Of a stretch of 44,190 nt of DNA, positions 34,346-42,700 are shown piece by piece. The notes beneath the pieces were generated by a model, which worked only from the letters and a program-made list of their open reading frames with translations, did no database searches and was not told where the DNA came from. A program made the position numbers and the translations under genes. The first letter of the stretch is position 1, and each line of letters opens with the position of its first letter. Source of the DNA: Wenzhouxiangella sp. (lineage in GTDB: Bacteria; Pseudomonadota; Gammaproteobacteria; Xanthomonadales; Wenzhouxiangellaceae); NCBI GenBank assembly GCA_007131235.1, contig SLQY01000011.1, positions 1 through 44,190 on the forward strand, given 5' to 3'.

Positions 34346-35044
34346 ATGAACATGATCATGAATGGCAAATATTTGCTTCAGATCGTCGCGTTGCTGGTCG
34401 GCATGGCCTGGCTCGCCGACGGAATGGCACAGGCCAGGGCTGCCGGCTACGCCGAGCATACGCCGGGCTATCGCTACCATGTCGATGCCACGCGCTCCTA
34501 CCATGCCGGGCAGTTTGCCAGCGCCAAGTCAAAGTTCACCGCCGCGGCACGCTGGGCCGACAAACTGGCGCAATTCAATCTTGGCGTCATGAATTACCAC
34601 GGCCACGGCGTGCGCCAGGACTGGGCGCGCGCCTGGGCCTGGTTTGCGCTGTCGGCCGAGCGTGGCTACCCGGAAATGGTCGAAATGGCCGAGATCGTCT
34701 TCGATCAGCTCACCGAGGCCCAGAAAGCGCGGGGTCAGCGCATCCTGGAAAACGAATTGCTGCCCGAGTTTGGCGATGCCGTCGCCATCGAACGCACCGC
34801 GACCCGGATGGAGCGGGAGCGCCGGCGTGCCACGGGTTCACGCACCGGCTTTGTCGGCAATCTCGTGGTGATTGATCGCTCGGGCCGCAACCGCAGCGGC
34901 GATGAATTCTTTCGCGCCGAGGCCTGGGATTTTCGCCAGATCGTTGAGCTGGAAACTCGGATTTTCCGGGCCCTGGCCAGCGGTGGGGTCACCTTGCGCG
35001 ATTTCGAAATCATAGAAGAGGACGATGATGCCGCCGAGAACTGA
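34346..35044 (+). CDS. Sel1-repeat-like exported protein
   Basis: In-frame start inside ORF 34133..35044; signal-like N-terminus MNMIMNGKYLLQIVALLVGMAWLADG; Sel1-type QFNLGVMNYHGHGVRQDWARAWAWFALSAERGYPEM. Confidence 0.75.
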   Translation: MNMIMNGKYLLQIVALLVGMAWLADGMAQARAAGYAEHTPGYRYHVDATRSYHAGQFASAKSKFTAAARWADKLAQFNLGVMNYHGHGVRQDWARAWAWFALSAERGYPEMVEMAEIVFDQLTEAQKARGQRILENELLPEFGDAVAIERTATRMERERRRATGSRTGFVGNLVVIDRSGRNRSGDEFFRAEAWDFRQIVELETRIFRALASGGVTLRDFEIIEEDDDAAEN

Positions 35045-35633
35045 AAATCCGGCGTCGATGATCGGTCGCCTGTCCAGGACCTTCAGCCTGGTCCTGGCCC
35101 TGGCGCTGCTGTCAGGTTGCGCGGCCCGGGAACTGCAGGATAACCTCGCCGGTGCCACCGCCCAGCGCCTGGTCACCTACGCCATTGAAGACCTGGTCTC
35201 GCAGATTCCCGAAGCCGACTTCGCCCCCTACCGAGGCCAGGCCATGCGCCTGGACAGTCATTTCATTGCCGAGGACAAGCTGCGTAACTACGCCGACCAG
35301 CGCCTGGCCCGGGAATTGCTGCAACGCTTCGATATTCGCATTGTCGACCCGCTGGACCCTGAAGCCAGATTCAGCCTGAGCGTCTTCTACACGGCACTGG
35401 GCACAGACCAGGGCCTGCTCGGCTTCTACCTGCCCCTGGGCGCTGTTCCCGGCATGGACGACAACACCCGCATCAACCTGATTTCCCTGGAGCAGTTCCA
35501 CGGCGTAGCCGAGATGTTTTACTTCATCGACGGCGAAGACATGACCAGACAGGGTCCGCGCCTGCTTGGCCGCACCCGCACCGATGCGCTCGGCCTGCCG
35601 ATCATCACCATTCCGATTTCCAGCCTGGATTGA
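35025..35633 (+). CDS. Predicted lipoprotein of unknown function
   Basis: 202 aa; lipobox LALLSGCAAR after internal start region; overlaps the preceding ORF by 20 nt. Confidence 0.7.
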   Translation: MMPPRTENPASMIGRLSRTFSLVLALALLSGCAARELQDNLAGATAQRLVTYAIEDLVSQIPEADFAPYRGQAMRLDSHFIAEDKLRNYADQRLARELLQRFDIRIVDPLDPEARFSLSVFYTALGTDQGLLGFYLPLGAVPGMDDNTRINLISLEQFHGVAEMFYFIDGEDMTRQGPRLLGRTRTDALGLPIITIPISSLD

Positions 35634-35651
35634 ATCCAGTCACGGGGCTGA

Positions 35652-37136
35652 TCAGTCGCGCATGCCGCGATTGGTCAGGTCCAGCCAGTCATCGAAATCC
35701 GGTTCACCCCGTTCGGCAAGCGCCGTGTTGAAACGGGCCGCCAGGCGCTTGCCCTCTTCAACCCCCCACTGGTCGAAGGGATTGATTGACCACAGCACCG
35801 ACAGGGCAAATACGGCATGCTCGAAAGAAGCCAGCAAAAAGCCCAGTGATCGCGCATCCAGTCGCCGGGCCATGAGAACCATCACCGGCCGATTGCCCGG
35901 CAAGCGCCGACAGGGTCGCTCATCATCTCGACCACGCGCCATTGCGGTTGCCTGGGCGAGCAGATGCGACAGTTGCACCCGGTGCCAGTCGTCACGACCG
36001 TGTCCCGGTTCCAGCACCCCGGCCAGGATCAAGGGATGAGAATCGGGCGCCTGGTGCAAGGCCTGGAAAATCGAATGCTGCAGATCCGTACCTCGGCCAC
36101 CAAACACCAGCGGCGAGGTCGACTGTCGCAACGGAACATCCTCAAGATCCACGCCCTTGCCAAGGCTTTCCATGACCAGCTGCTGCAGAAAGTCTCCCAA
36201 CAGCGCCAGGCGCGGATCATAGGCCACGATGCCGAGGCTGGGCGCGCTGAGGTCGCGGCGCAGAAAGTGCATCAGCAAGGCCAGGTGCAGCGCCAGCGAT
36301 TGATTCCGATCCGGGCCAGAGAAGCAGAGGTCCGCCGCGGCCGCTCCGCGCAGCAGCTCCCTGAAGCAGGCGCGCCCCAGTCGGGCAGCCGCGCTCACGC
36401 CAACCGAAGACCAGAGCGAAAATCGCCCACCCGTCCATTCCGGAAACGGCAGCACATGAGCGCGATCGATGCCGAAATCCGCGGCCCGTTCAGGCATGGC
36501 GGTTGCGGCCCAGGCCTGGCTGGCAAATCGCTCTCCCAGCCATTCGCGCAGCGCCCTGGCCTGGAGCAGGGTTTCCTCAGTGGAAAATGACTTGGAAGCG
36601 ATCACCACGCCGGTTCGAGCAGGATCGAGCTCGGCCAGCAGGCGGTCCAGGCGTCGTGCATCCACCGTCGACAGCCAGTGCACGCGCACCGCCGACTGAT
36701 CAACATCCAGCGCATCGCTGACCAGGCGCGGCCCCAGGTCCGAACCACCGATGCCAACATGGATCAGGTCGGTCAGACCGCGGTCGCCATTGAACAACGA
36801 TTCGGCCAGGGCAAGAAAACCATCGCGATCCCGGGCCAGGCATTGGTCGGGGTCGGCACCGGGAAAGCTGGACGGATCGTCCGCTCGCAGCGCCATGTGC
36901 AGGGCCGGGCGACGCTCGCTGGGGTTGACAATTTCTCCGCCGAACAGGTTTGCTACGGCCGCCTCGAGGCCGGCGTCGCGGGCCAATTGCTGAAGCTGAC
37001 CATAACCATCCCCGGTCAGCGGCAGCCGCGAGTAGTCGAGCAGCCAGGCCTGATCAAGCAGAGAGAATTGACGTATGCGCTGCGCGTCTTCGGCAAACAG
37101 CGTGGCGACGTCGGGGGTGTGGTTTTTTCCCAACAC
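35652..37136 (-). CDS. pgi: Glucose-6-phosphate isomerase
   Basis: 494 aa; IHVGIGGSDLGPRLVSDAL, SKSFSTEETL, GGRFSLWSSVG, INPFDQWGVEEGK. Confidence 0.96.
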   Translation of the reverse strand: MLGKNHTPDVATLFAEDAQRIRQFSLLDQAWLLDYSRLPLTGDGYGQLQQLARDAGLEAAVANLFGGEIVNPSERRPALHMALRADDPSSFPGADPDQCLARDRDGFLALAESLFNGDRGLTDLIHVGIGGSDLGPRLVSDALDVDQSAVRVHWLSTVDARRLDRLLAELDPARTGVVIASKSFSTEETLLQARALREWLGERFASQAWAATAMPERAADFGIDRAHVLPFPEWTGGRFSLWSSVGVSAAARLGRACFRELLRGAAAADLCFSGPDRNQSLALHLALLMHFLRRDLSAPSLGIVAYDPRLALLGDFLQQLVMESLGKGVDLEDVPLRQSTSPLVFGGRGTDLQHSIFQALHQAPDSHPLILAGVLEPGHGRDDWHRVQLSHLLAQATAMARGRDDERPCRRLPGNRPVMVLMARRLDARSLGFLLASFEHAVFALSVLWSINPFDQWGVEEGKRLAARFNTALAERGEPDFDDWLDLTNRGMRD

Positions 37137-37150
37137 CTGCCCGCCAGCGA

Positions 37151-37531
37151 TCAGGCAGCCTGGGCCGGAATATGCCCGGCAGTGCGCAAGATGCGATTAT
37201 TGCCATCGGGGTAGACCAGGCTGGGACTGTAGCTGGCAGCCGCCGCCGCATCCATGGCACCGTAGGCGGCGATGATGACCAGGTCGCCCGGCGAGGCCTT
37301 GTGGGCTGCGGCACCGTTGATGCTGATCACGCCGCTGTCGCGTTCGGCGCGAATGGCGTAGGTGACAAACCGCTCGCCATTGTTGATGTTGTAGATATGT
37401 ATTTGTTCGTACTCGAGAATTCCCGACGCCTCGAGAAGCGCCTCATCAATGGCGCAGGAGCCTTCATAGTCCAGCTCGACTCGTGACACCGTGGCCCGAT
37501 GAATCTTGGCCTTGAGCATATTGACCTGCAT
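37151..37531 (-). CDS. panD: Aspartate 1-decarboxylase
   Basis: 126 aa; [25 protein letters not shown] (Gly-Ser self-cleavage site), [20 protein letters not shown]. Confidence 0.96.
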   Translation of the reverse strand: MQVNMLKAKIHRATVSRVELDYEGSCAIDEALLEASGILEYEQIHIYNINNGERFVTYAIRAERDSGVISINGAAAHKASPGDLVIIAAYGAMDAAAAASYSPSLVYPDGNNRILRTAGHIPAQAA

Positions 37532-37569
37532 GTTACTGATACCTCAAGCTTTCCTGACCGTGCTCAATC

Positions 37570-37600
37570 AAAAAAAAACCCCTCCCCTGTCGGGGAGGGG
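37570..37600 (-). terminator. Rho-independent terminator (minus sense), about 40 bp upstream of panD
   Basis: Minus strand: CCCCTCCCC GACA GGGGAGGGG followed by 9 T; perfect 9-bp GC stem. Confidence 0.85.
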
Positions 37601-37601
37601 C

Positions 37602-37913
37602 AATTTGTCGGAGTGATGTACCTCGCTTCGCGCCCTGCGACCTTGCCTAAACGTTGCGGTTTCGTCAAGGTTGGTGGTAAGTCTACCACAGGCTTGGCCT
37701 TCTTGCCAACTGACTTTTCACAATCGGTTGCGCGTCGGCCACGTCTACTGAGAGCTCACCGACGGCAACAAGTTCCTCCGCCCGGCCTCAAACTCATCGC
37801 CGATGAAAATGACTGTTCACAGCTGTTTCACCGACCAGATTGCACCATTGGCCCCGTATTCGGAGCGGACCCTCCAAGGCCCTGACTCCCTCCCCCGTTC
37901 CGGGTACGAAGCA
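37602..37913. other. Candidate structured RNA region (panD leader or small RNA), strand undetermined
   Basis: No convincing CDS; several local inverted repeats (37673-37688 GTGGTA/TACCAC, TTGGC/GCCAA near 37695, interrupted 11-bp stem 37727-37769); flanked by two strong terminators. Confidence 0.45.
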
Positions 37914-37951
37914 AAGCCCCTGACCAAGGCTCCCGGTCAGGGGCTTTTTTT
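37914..37951 (+). terminator. Rho-independent terminator (plus sense)
   Basis: AAGCCCCTGACC AAGGCTCCC GGTCAGGGGCTT then a T-tract; perfect 12-bp stem. Confidence 0.85.
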
Positions 37952-37960
37952 ATTCTAGGA

Positions 37961-37988
37961 TTCAGTGTTCAGGGTTCAGTGTTCAGGG
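37961..37988. repeat. Short heptamer tandem repeat (TTCAGTG TTCAGGG)x2
   Basis: TTCAGTGTTCAGGGTTCAGTGTTCAGGG read directly. Confidence 0.9.
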
Positions 37989-38053
37989 GGGCGACGTTTT
38001 TTTTCTGGTGTGGTGGGTACAATTTGGGCCTTGGTACTACAGGTAGAAACGAG

Positions 38054-38488
38054 ATGAACCCACGATCGACGCATACCGTTCGTATTCTGGGCTGGGCCGG
38101 ACTGCTGCCGTTCGCCTTTCTGCCGCTGATCGCGGCGATCGATACGGCCGAATGGCTGCAGCGGCTGCTTTTGACCTACGCCGTGATCATCCTGGCCTTC
38201 ATGGCAGGCACGCTGTGGGCCCGGCTTCTGCTCGCCGATGATCCCGGGCGGTTTCGCCTGATTGCCAGCAACGTGCTGGCCCTGGCCGCCTGGCCGGCGG
38301 TACTGCTGGACCTGCACTGGGCAGCGTTCTGGCTGACACTGGTATTTGGTGCCCACCTGCTGCTCGATGAACCCTGGCGCTCGCACGATCTGCCCGGCTG
38401 GTACCGGCGCCTCAGGCTCGGCCTGAGCAGCTCGGTGATCGGGCTGCTCCTGCTGACCGGACTGATCGGGGCCGGGCGTGTCTTCTGA
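38054..38488 (+). CDS. DUF3429-like small membrane protein
   Basis: 144 aa from internal ATG 38054; several TM segments; WARLLLADD..., LLLDEPWRSHDLPGWYRRLRLGLS. Confidence 0.75.
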   Translation: MNPRSTHTVRILGWAGLLPFAFLPLIAAIDTAEWLQRLLLTYAVIILAFMAGTLWARLLLADDPGRFRLIASNVLALAAWPAVLLDLHWAAFWLTLVFGAHLLLDEPWRSHDLPGWYRRLRLGLSSSVIGLLLLTGLIGAGRVF

Positions 38489-39158
38489 ACCTGTCCTCCA
38501 GGCCATTGGCGTGGGCCGGCATTTCAGTGTTGGCGCAGAGACCATTTCGATTCTCGATGGCCTGGACCTGAGCCTGGAACGCGCCGAGCGGGTCGCCATC
38601 ATGGGCGCGAGCGGTTGTGGAAAAACCACGCTGCTCCACTTGATCGCCGGCATGGACCAACCCAGCCAGGGTTCTATCCATTTAGCCGGCACCGATCTCG
38701 GCCAGCTGGCCGAGCCGGCCCTGACGCGCATGCGGGCGCGTCGCATCGGTCTGATCTTCCAGGACTTCAACCTGATAGACAGCCTGACGGTGGCCGAAAA
38801 CATCACCCTGCCGCTGTGGCTGAATCGCTTGCCGCAACCCACCGAATTTCTCAATGAGCTTAGCGATACACTGGCCATCCAGCCCCTGCTGGATCGCATG
38901 CCGACCACCTTGTCCGGCGGCGAAAAACAGCGCGTGGCCATTGCACGCGCGCTGATCCACCGACCTTGTCTGATTCTGGCCGATGAACCTACCGGGAGCC
39001 TGGACGAAGCCACGGCGACCCGGGTCATGGACCTGTTCGACCAGGCCATCAAGCGCAGCGAAGCTACCTTGCTGATGGTGACCCACAACCGCGAAGCAGC
39101 CGGGCTTTGCGAGCGCCGGTTGATGCTGCGCAACGGGTCCTTGCAGCCTGCCGAATGA
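38478..39158 (+). CDS. ABC transporter ATP-binding protein (LolD/AttE-like)
   Basis: 226 aa; Walker A GASGCGKTT, signature LSGGEKQRVAIARAL, Walker B LILADEPTGSLDEAT. Confidence 0.93.
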   Translation: MSSEPVLQAIGVGRHFSVGAETISILDGLDLSLERAERVAIMGASGCGKTTLLHLIAGMDQPSQGSIHLAGTDLGQLAEPALTRMRARRIGLIFQDFNLIDSLTVAENITLPLWLNRLPQPTEFLNELSDTLAIQPLLDRMPTTLSGGEKQRVAIARALIHRPCLILADEPTGSLDEATATRVMDLFDQAIKRSEATLLMVTHNREAAGLCERRLMLRNGSLQPAE

Positions 39159-41581
39159 ACCCGCTGCTGCAGTTTTCCAGGCGCTTTTTGTATCGCCACC
39201 CCGGCCAGCTGCTGTTGGCCCTGGTCGGCATTGCTGCCGGCGTCGCCGTGGTCACCGGGGTCGCCCTGCTCCGCGACGTGCTGATCCAGTCACTGGACCT
39301 GGCCAGCGACGCCATCGCCGGGCGCGACAGCCTGCGTATCGAACATCCCGCGGGCAGGCTTGCCGAGTCGGTCTACGTTGACCTGGCCACTCGCGCCGGA
39401 TCGCCCGACCTTGTCCCGGTCTTGCGTGCCCGCGTCCGTCACCAGGGAGAAAGCCTGGAAATCCTTGCCCTTGACCCCCTCGCAACCAGCACCGGCCCGA
39501 TGGGCCTGAGTGGTCCGGCCACCGCTCCATTGCTGGGGTCTGCGCGCGGCGTCATGCTCAGCCAGGCCACCCTGGATCGCCTGCAGGCCAGTGCCGACGA
39601 GCCGCTGGTGGTGCGGGTTGCCGGCCGCAGTGCAACACTCGATATTGTCGCCGTTCTACCCAACCGCCCGGAAATCGACCAGCGCCTGATCATGGACCTG
39701 GCCAATGCCCAGGATCTGCTCAACCGGCGCGGCGAACTTTCCTGGATCGACGCCCCGATCGGGGCCAGCGCATGGCTGAGTCAACATTTGCCAGATGACC
39801 TTCGGTTGACCAGTGCCGATCAGCGACGTGACAGCGCCGCCAGACTGACCGCCGGGATGCGCACCAACCTGGCCGCGATGAGCCTGCTTGCCTTCGCCGT
39901 AGGCCTGTTCGTGGTTCATGCCGTCCTTGCTTTTTTGCTGGTTCAGCGACGTGGCCAGATCGGCATGCTGCGCGCCATCGGCGTGACCCCGGGACAGCTG
40001 CGCACCGTGCTTGCCGCCGAAGCCTTCGTCTTGACCGGCTTTGGTGCCTTGCTCGGCCTGGTTCTGGGGACGGTGCTGGCCGATGGCTTGCTTGACCTGG
40101 TCCGGGCGCCGGTCGCCGAAGTCTACGGACTGGTAACGGCCGGGACGGTTCGCCCGACCCTGCCGCTGTACCTGGCAGTCTGGAGCCTGGCAGTGGCCCT
40201 GGGACTGGCCAGCGTGGCCGGCGTGCTGCGCTCGGCCATGCGCATTGCTCCCGGTGAGCTGAGCCGCGATACGGACTCGCCGGCCGCGCTGTCAGATCGC
40301 ACGCTGGCGCTGATCGCACTGGTCCTGGCGCTGGTCGGCAGCATGAGCCTGGCGATTGAACGCGGCCTGGAGCTGGCACTGGCCGGGCTGTTGATGTGGC
40401 TGACAGCCGTTGCCTTGCTGGTGCCCGCCGCCGGCATGGCCCTGCTGGCTGGCTGGCAACGCCTGCGCCCGGCCAGTTTATCGGGTCGCGCCGTCGGCAT
40501 GCTGCGCCAGGCCCGGACGAGGCTGGCGCCGGCACTGGCCGCACTCAGCCTGGCCCTGGGCCTGAGCGTCGGTATGGCCATGATGGTGCTGGGATTCAGG
40601 GCGGCCGTGGACGACTGGGTAGAGCGGCTGTTGCGGGCGGATGCTTATCTGACGGTCAGCGCCGGACAAATCGACGATGACTTGCTTGCCGAGGTCGAGG
40701 CCTGGCCGGAGGTCGTTTCGATCTCCAGCGCCCGGCAACGCGAGCTACCGGATGGAAAACGGCTCGTCGGCTTTGACCTGCCCGCGCCGGCCTGGGCCGG
40801 TTTCGACTGGCTGGCCGGGGACTCGGCGACGGCCCGTCCCGACTTTCTGGCGGGCCGGGGCGCACTGATCAGCGAACCCATGGCGCGCCATGGCCAGCTC
40901 GCGGTCGGCGACAGCGTGAGCTTCATGACCCCTGGCGGCGAGCAGCGCTTGCCGGTGCTGGCGGTCTACCGTGACTATGGCAGCGATCGCGGAGTGATCG
41001 CGATTGACGGCAGCTTCTACCGGCAGTGGTTCGACGACCGACGGCGCGACAGTCTGGGCCTGTACCTGACCGATCCCGAGGCGTCGCTGGAGCAGCGCCT
41101 CGCGACCCTGCCGGTCGAAGCCGCACTGACTACCCGTGGCCAGGTCCGCGCCCAGACCCTGGCCATTTTCGATCGCACCTTCAGGATTTCCTGGGCATTG
41201 GCCCTGCTGGTTGGCCTGATCGCCCTGGTCGCCCTGGTCAGCGCCCTGCTCGCCCTGGGGCTGGAGCGCGGCCGTGATTACGCCACGCTGCGGGCCCTGG
41301 GACTGACCCGTTCCGGCCTGCTGGCCTGGGTCATCACCCAAACCACCGCGCTGGCTGCTGCCGCCGCCGTACTGGCCATTCCAATCAGTTTCGGCATTCA
41401 TGCCACGCTGTCGCTGATCATCCAGCCGCGGGCTTTTGGCTGGACCGTTCCGCTGAGCCTGCCGCTGACGCCCTGGCTCCTGATGCTCCCGCTGGCCCTG
41501 CTGGCCGGCGCCCTGGCCGGCCTGTATCCGGCCTGGAGCATCACCCGGCGCAACCCGGCACCGCTGCTCCGGAGTCGCTGA
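39155..41581 (+). CDS. ABC transporter permease, FtsX-like (MacB/AttFG-like)
   Basis: 808 aa from MNPLLQFSRR overlapping ABC stop; GQIGMLRAIGVTPGQLRTVL and DYATLRALGLTRSGLLAWV FtsX-type segments. Confidence 0.9.
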   Translation: MNPLLQFSRRFLYRHPGQLLLALVGIAAGVAVVTGVALLRDVLIQSLDLASDAIAGRDSLRIEHPAGRLAESVYVDLATRAGSPDLVPVLRARVRHQGESLEILALDPLATSTGPMGLSGPATAPLLGSARGVMLSQATLDRLQASADEPLVVRVAGRSATLDIVAVLPNRPEIDQRLIMDLANAQDLLNRRGELSWIDAPIGASAWLSQHLPDDLRLTSADQRRDSAARLTAGMRTNLAAMSLLAFAVGLFVVHAVLAFLLVQRRGQIGMLRAIGVTPGQLRTVLAAEAFVLTGFGALLGLVLGTVLADGLLDLVRAPVAEVYGLVTAGTVRPTLPLYLAVWSLAVALGLASVAGVLRSAMRIAPGELSRDTDSPAALSDRTLALIALVLALVGSMSLAIERGLELALAGLLMWLTAVALLVPAAGMALLAGWQRLRPASLSGRAVGMLRQARTRLAPALAALSLALGLSVGMAMMVLGFRAAVDDWVERLLRADAYLTVSAGQIDDDLLAEVEAWPEVVSISSARQRELPDGKRLVGFDLPAPAWAGFDWLAGDSATARPDFLAGRGALISEPMARHGQLAVGDSVSFMTPGGEQRLPVLAVYRDYGSDRGVIAIDGSFYRQWFDDRRRDSLGLYLTDPEASLEQRLATLPVEAALTTRGQVRAQTLAIFDRTFRISWALALLVGLIALVALVSALLALGLERGRDYATLRALGLTRSGLLAWVITQTTALAAAAAVLAIPISFGIHATLSLIIQPRAFGWTVPLSLPLTPWLLMLPLALLAGALAGLYPAWSITRRNPAPLLRSR

Positions 41582-42696
41582 TGCGCCTTGACCTGGCCAT
41601 ACTTGTCCTGGTCGTGACCGCCTTGGTTGCCTGGCTGGGCTGGCAAACGCGAACAACCGAGCCAGGCGTCGAAGCGATCGGTCTGGCCCAGGTACTGGGC
41701 GACGCACCAGCCCACTTCCGGCGCGTCACCGAACCGGTGGCGCTGGAATTCCCGCGCGATCACGGCGCTCATCCTGATTACCGCAGTGAGTGGTGGTACT
41801 TCACCGGTAATTTCGAAACCGCTGATGGCCAGCGCCTCGGATTTCAGTTCACCCTGTTTCGTTTCGCCCTCAACGAGGCCCAGACCGCGCAGTCGGACTG
41901 GGCCACCGATACGCTGTGGATGGCGCACCTGGCCCTGAGCGACGGGCGATCAAGGCGTTTCTTTCAGGCCGAACGCTTCGCCCGCGGGGCGCTTGAACTG
42001 GCCGGCGCCACTGAATCTCGCTGGTGGTTGCGCGACTGGGTAGTCAATGCCACGCCCAGCGGCTGGCACCTTGTTGCCGATGGCGGCGACTTCGCCCTTG
42101 AGCTGAACCTGGACCAGGTGCGGCCGCTGGTTCTGCAAGGCGATAGTGGCTACAGCCGCAAGGGACCCGAGCCGGGCAATGCCTCGCGCTACTACTCGGC
42201 CACCCGGCTTGAGGCCAGCGGACGCATCCGCCTGGACCAGCAATGGCTGGAGGTCACCGGCCTGGCCTGGCTGGACCGCGAGTGGGGATCGAACCAGCTG
42301 TCGGAGACCCTGGCCGGCTGGGACTGGTTTGCCCTGCACCTGGACGATGGACGCGACCTGATGGTCTACCGCTTGCGCGACCATGATGGCAATGCTTCGC
42401 CCTGGTCTGCCGGCGCGCTGGTCGAGCGTGACGGCAGCTCACGCACCCTGCAGCACACCGATTTCACTGCCGATGCGCTGACATGGTGGCGCGATCCCGA
42501 TGGTCAGCGCTGGCCCCTGTCCTGGCGCATCCGGGTACCCGACGCGGGCCTGGATCTGACCACCAGGCCGTTGTTCGAAGACCAGCTCTGGACGCGGTCG
42601 GTGCGTTACTGGGAAGGCATGATCGACGTCATCGACAGCGCCAGCGGCCAACCCCTCGGGCGCGGCTATACCGAGCTCAGCGGCTACGCCGAGTAA
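41581..42696 (+). CDS. AttH/CrtC-type lipocalin-like (carotenoid 1,2-hydratase fold) protein
   Basis: 371 aa; FPRDHGAHPDYRSEWWYFTGNFETADGQRLGFQFTLFR and WLDREWGSNQL; coupled (TGATG) to the permease. Confidence 0.88.
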   Translation: MRLDLAILVLVVTALVAWLGWQTRTTEPGVEAIGLAQVLGDAPAHFRRVTEPVALEFPRDHGAHPDYRSEWWYFTGNFETADGQRLGFQFTLFRFALNEAQTAQSDWATDTLWMAHLALSDGRSRRFFQAERFARGALELAGATESRWWLRDWVVNATPSGWHLVADGGDFALELNLDQVRPLVLQGDSGYSRKGPEPGNASRYYSATRLEASGRIRLDQQWLEVTGLAWLDREWGSNQLSETLAGWDWFALHLDDGRDLMVYRLRDHDGNASPWSAGALVERDGSSRTLQHTDFTADALTWWRDPDGQRWPLSWRIRVPDAGLDLTTRPLFEDQLWTRSVRYWEGMIDVIDSASGQPLGRGYTELSGYAE

Positions 42697-42700
42697 GCGT

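Noticed and set aside
37499-37885. 128-aa plus-strand ORF over the panD start and upstream region
   Set aside because: Antisense to panD start and reads through a terminator hairpin; no family recognised; region better explained as non-coding, though I cannot exclude a short peptide
37602-37913. tmRNA, RNase P RNA, SRP RNA or 6S RNA in the panD upstream region
   Set aside because: Did not find the conserved sequence blocks I know for these on either strand; covariance-model search needed to be certain
37976-39199. 407-aa minus-strand ORF opposite the DUF3429-like and ABC ATPase genes
   Set aside because: Opposite strand encodes clear Walker A/B and signature motifs; the minus ORF is a shadow
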